From an uncultured Duncaniella sp. (GTDB lineage: Bacteria > Bacteroidota > Bacteroidia > Bacteroidales > Muribaculaceae): a stretch of 64,000 nucleotides of DNA. A program made the translations under genes and the position numbers. Below are positions 61,644 to 64,000 of this stretch, in pieces (position 1 is the stretch's first letter; the number at the start of each line of letters is the position of its first letter). Location: positions 1 to 64,000 of the forward strand of contig CAJTQR010000004.1 in NCBI GenBank assembly GCA_910578515.1. The letters run 5' to 3'. The notes beneath the pieces were generated by a model. That model was not told where the DNA came from. It saw only the letters and a program-made list of their open reading frames with translations, and did not search any database.

Positions 61644-63224
61644 ATGTCGTCACGAAATCTGTTATTATCGCTACTGTCGCTGTTCATCACATTTAGCATC
61701 AGCGCCCAATGGACTGCCGATTTAGGCAACGGTAATTACCGCAACCCAATCATCCATGCCGATTATTCTGACCCCGACGTGATAAGGGTCGGTGACGACT
61801 ACTGGATGGTGGCATCAAGTTTCACGTGCATGCCGGGAATACCAATCCTCCACTCAAAAGACCTTGTAAACTGGGAGATAGTCAACCATGTGTACCCCTC
61901 GCTCCCGTCAGGCAAATATGACCGTCCCGCTCATGGCGAGGGCTCCTGGGCTCCGGCAATACGTCATCATGACGGTATGTACTACGTGTATTTCTGCACA
62001 CCACAGGATGGACTGTTTGTGGCACGCGCATCTGACCCGCGCGGCGAATGGGAACTGACACAGATGGTGGAAGTGGCTAAATGGGAAGACCCTTGTCCGT
62101 TCTGGGACGAGGATGGCAACGCATATCTCGCCCACAGCATCCACCGTGGCGGTCCTGCCATAATCCACCGCATGTCGGCCGACGGGTTAAGACTGCTCGA
62201 CAACGGCAAGGTAGTGTATCACGACGAGGAGACCAATCCTATTCTCGAAGGACTGAAAATGGAGAAACGCGACGGTTGGTACTATATATTCGCCCCCGCA
62301 GGTGGAGTGGAGAGCGGCTGGCAGACAGTGCTGAGGTCACGCGACATATTCGGTCCCTACGAGGCGCGCAGAGTTATGGAGGAGGGTGACAACGGTATCA
62401 ACGGACCTCATCAGGGAGCACTCGTTGAGACGCAGACCGGCGAATGGTGGTTTATAAATTTCCAGTCAAAAGGTATCTACGGACGCGTCACCCATCTTCA
62501 GCCCGCCAAATGGAGCAGTGACGGATGGATAATAATCGGTGAGGATAACAACGGCGACGGAATCGGCAATCCGGTGCTTACTTACCGCAAACCGGATGTG
62601 GGTGCCACCTACCCCACAGTGATACCGCAGACATCCGATGAATTTCAAGACGCCACACCCGGCAAACAGTGGCAGTGGCAATCAAACCCAAGGGCCGAGT
62701 GGTACTCTCTCTCCAGTCGTCCGGGCTACATGCGCCTGTATTCCATACCATGCCCTTCGGAGCACGGAAACCTTTACTATGCCGGCAATCTATATCTGCA
62801 AAAGCTCCCGGCTCCTACATTCACAGCAGTGACATATCTTGAATCAAAATTCACAGCCGATGGAGAACGTGCCGGACTGATAATGATGGGAAACGAATAC
62901 TCCTACATTGCTCTCATCGGCGGCAGCGACGGAAACCGCATTGCCGTCGTGAGGGGAAAATACGACAAGTTTGCCGTAGTCCCCGAGGAAGTCGCCTCAA
63001 TCCCTGTCGCCACTTCAAGCGTATGGCTGAAAGCTGAACTGCTTAATGACCATGAATGCGAATACTCCTACAGCACCGATGGCGTAACATATCACCGCCT
63101 CGGTGAGCCTTGTGCAGTGAAACCGGGGATGTGGATAGGTGCAAAAATCGGCATATTCTCATCATCGCCCAATGTGGTTGGCTCCGATGGATATGCCGAC
63201 TTCGATTATTTCAGGATAGAATAG
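61644..63224 (+). CDS. Secreted glycoside hydrolase family 43 protein
   Basis: A 526-residue exported enzyme (signal peptide MSSRNLLLSLLSLFITFSISA). The five-bladed propeller shows NPIIHADYSDPDVIRVGDDYWM with the catalytic base Asp, WEDPCPFWDEDGNAYLAHS with the pKa-modulating Asp, and ILEGLKMEKRDGWYYIF with the acid Glu. A C-terminal beta-sandwich (about 340-526) is of the GH43 companion type. This is like the GH43 group seen with pectin and rhamnogalacturonan loci, with arabinosidase, galactosidase or xylosidase activity. Its convergent neighbour is a GH28, which supports pectin as the substrate class. Confidence 0.9.
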   Translation: MSSRNLLLSLLSLFITFSISAQWTADLGNGNYRNPIIHADYSDPDVIRVGDDYWMVASSFTCMPGIPILHSKDLVNWEIVNHVYPSLPSGKYDRPAHGEGSWAPAIRHHDGMYYVYFCTPQDGLFVARASDPRGEWELTQMVEVAKWEDPCPFWDEDGNAYLAHSIHRGGPAIIHRMSADGLRLLDNGKVVYHDEETNPILEGLKMEKRDGWYYIFAPAGGVESGWQTVLRSRDIFGPYEARRVMEEGDNGINGPHQGALVETQTGEWWFINFQSKGIYGRVTHLQPAKWSSDGWIIIGEDNNGDGIGNPVLTYRKPDVGATYPTVIPQTSDEFQDATPGKQWQWQSNPRAEWYSLSSRPGYMRLYSIPCPSEHGNLYYAGNLYLQKLPAPTFTAVTYLESKFTADGERAGLIMMGNEYSYIALIGGSDGNRIAVVRGKYDKFAVVPEEVASIPVATSSVWLKAELLNDHECEYSYSTDGVTYHRLGEPCAVKPGMWIGAKIGIFSSSPNVVGSDGYADFDYFRIE

Positions 63225-63244
63225 TTATTTTCCTGCAATCTGGA

Positions 63245-64000
63245 TTATTTTCTATTGGGGACCAGATTAACGTTCACCAACTTAACCTCAGCTGTCTTTT
63301 CATCTATCTCGGTAGCTTTCGAATCGTAGACTATAGTGGAATTGCTGATTGTGATGCCATGCACACACTGCAACCCTGCGATGCCGCTTGCGGCAATACC
63401 GATTCGCGCATTCCTGCACACCACATCCGAGATATTGATATCGGTAAATTCGGGCACCTTCTCCAACTTCTCAGGTTGTGCCACCGGCTCGTCATCCTTC
63501 ACACCCGCAGGGCGGTTGGCATAGTTGCATTCAAACACTATAGCCTGATGAGCTATATCGGTCATCATGATACCGCTGATGAAAATATCGCCGGTCTTGC
63601 CGCCGCGACCTATGGCGCTCTTGAAACGGAGACCGGTGTCGGTGCCTGAGAATGAGCAGTCGCGCACCACTATGCGTCGCATGCCGCAGATATCCTCACT
63701 GCCAATCACGAATCCACCATGGGCATGATAGACCGTGTTGTCCTGAATCAATATATCCTCACATCCGTTCACGAGAGCATCCTTCTTATACTCCCCGCTT
63801 TTCATGCAGAGACCGTCATCGCCGGCATCAACAATTGAATTAACGATTATAGCCTGATGGCAGTCGCTGAGGTCAATAGCATCGCCATTCTGAGCATTCC
63901 ACGGACATCTCACAGTGATACCGTCGATTATTATATTGCGGCTGTTGAAAGGATGCACATGAAATTTAGGCGCATTCTGGAAAGTGACACCTTGCAGGAA
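63245..64000 (-). CDS. Glycoside hydrolase family 28 (polygalacturonase-like), 5' end outside window
   Basis: The C-terminal 251 or so residues of a GH28 beta-helix enzyme; the frame runs open to the window edge, so the start is missing. Visible are FQNAPKFHVHPFNSRN, the catalytic NGDAIDLSDC and AGDDGLCMKSG acidic residues, HGGFVIGSE with the catalytic-region His, and GLRFKSAIGRGG with the substrate-binding Arg/Lys. It hydrolyses galacturonan or related pectic chains. It is convergent with the GH43 gene, only 20 bp away. Exo- versus endo-action cannot be judged from the fragment. Confidence 0.92.
   Translation of the reverse strand, partial: FLQGVTFQNAPKFHVHPFNSRNIIIDGITVRCPWNAQNGDAIDLSDCHQAIIVNSIVDAGDDGLCMKSGEYKKDALVNGCEDILIQDNTVYHAHGGFVIGSEDICGMRRIVVRDCSFSGTDTGLRFKSAIGRGGKTGDIFISGIMMTDIAHQAIVFECNYANRPAGVKDDEPVAQPEKLEKVPEFTDINISDVVCRNARIGIAASGIAGLQCVHGITISNSTIVYDSKATEIDEKTAEVKLVNVNLVPNRK

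Noticed and set aside
1..64000. tRNA or rRNA genes, insertion sequences, integrases, prophage
   Set aside because: Reading the intergenic regions I found no cloverleaf with a GGTTCRA-type arm, no transposase or integrase reading frame and no phage genes.

Overview
The window looks like a chromosomal segment of a gut Bacteroidales bacterium, most likely of the Muribaculaceae/Bacteroidaceae type (the family is my inference). The evidence is a sphingolipid-type serine palmitoyltransferase, a GLPGLI-family protein, a complete Mfa/Fim-type (type V) fimbrial operon, SusC-like outer-membrane biology, secreted plant- and host-glycan hydrolases (GH29, GH43, GH28, PL9), and many promoters of the Bacteroidetes form TTG-N19/20-TAnnTTTG. 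I saw no tRNA or rRNA gene, CRISPR array, insertion sequence or integrase.

Layout. 0.3-12 kb is mostly housekeeping: a DUF1460 cell-wall amidase, an acyltransferase/sigma-54 activator pair, serine palmitoyltransferase, a YitT transporter, the rplM-rpsI-rpsB-tsf ribosomal cluster and a LytS/LytTR two-component system. 11-24 kb (all minus strand) carries an SDR, PBP1A, an unknown secreted protein, fcl-ugd nucleotide-sugar genes, lrgAB and a four-gene redox operon (NapH/NapG-like polyferredoxin, Fe-S aldo/keto reductase, DUF1893, ECF S component). 24-33 kb has small secreted proteins, a TolC-HlyD-MFS drug efflux operon, a PL9-like lyase and a 2-hydroxyacid dehydrogenase. 33.6-44.5 kb is the fimbrial operon (DUF3575, DUF3868, Mfa1-like major pilin, Mfa2-like anchor, a repeat-bearing lipoprotein, a DUF4906-like giant). 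45-56 kb has a PiT phosphate transporter, a TSCPD protein, a transglutaminase, CutC, an alpha-L-fucosidase beside a lactaldehyde reductase, and an M28 peptidase. 56-64 kb has MarR-GNAT, rubredoxin-cupin, a membrane TPR regulator next to a TonB-dependent receptor-like barrel, a GH43 and the 3' part of a GH28.

How they fit together. The fimbrial operon has one good promoter, a roughly 320-nt structured leader containing a C10 tract, and an internal GC-rich terminator just after the major pilin, which would set pilin:anchor:tip stoichiometry. Fucosidase and FucO fit host-mucin fucose use, while GH43/GH28/PL9 fit pectin use. The most interesting non-gene signals are a candidate small RNA with its own promoter and terminator (about 4960-5149), an 18-bp perfect inverted repeat overlapping the marR promoter, a promoter-driven 50-codon remnant ending in a 42-bp perfect palindrome (52.8-53.0 kb), and structured leaders ahead of the efflux and phosphate-transporter genes. 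No wholly new multi-gene system is proven. The best candidates for undescribed biology are the redox/ECF operon, the repeat-bearing fimbrial lipoprotein and the small RNA.
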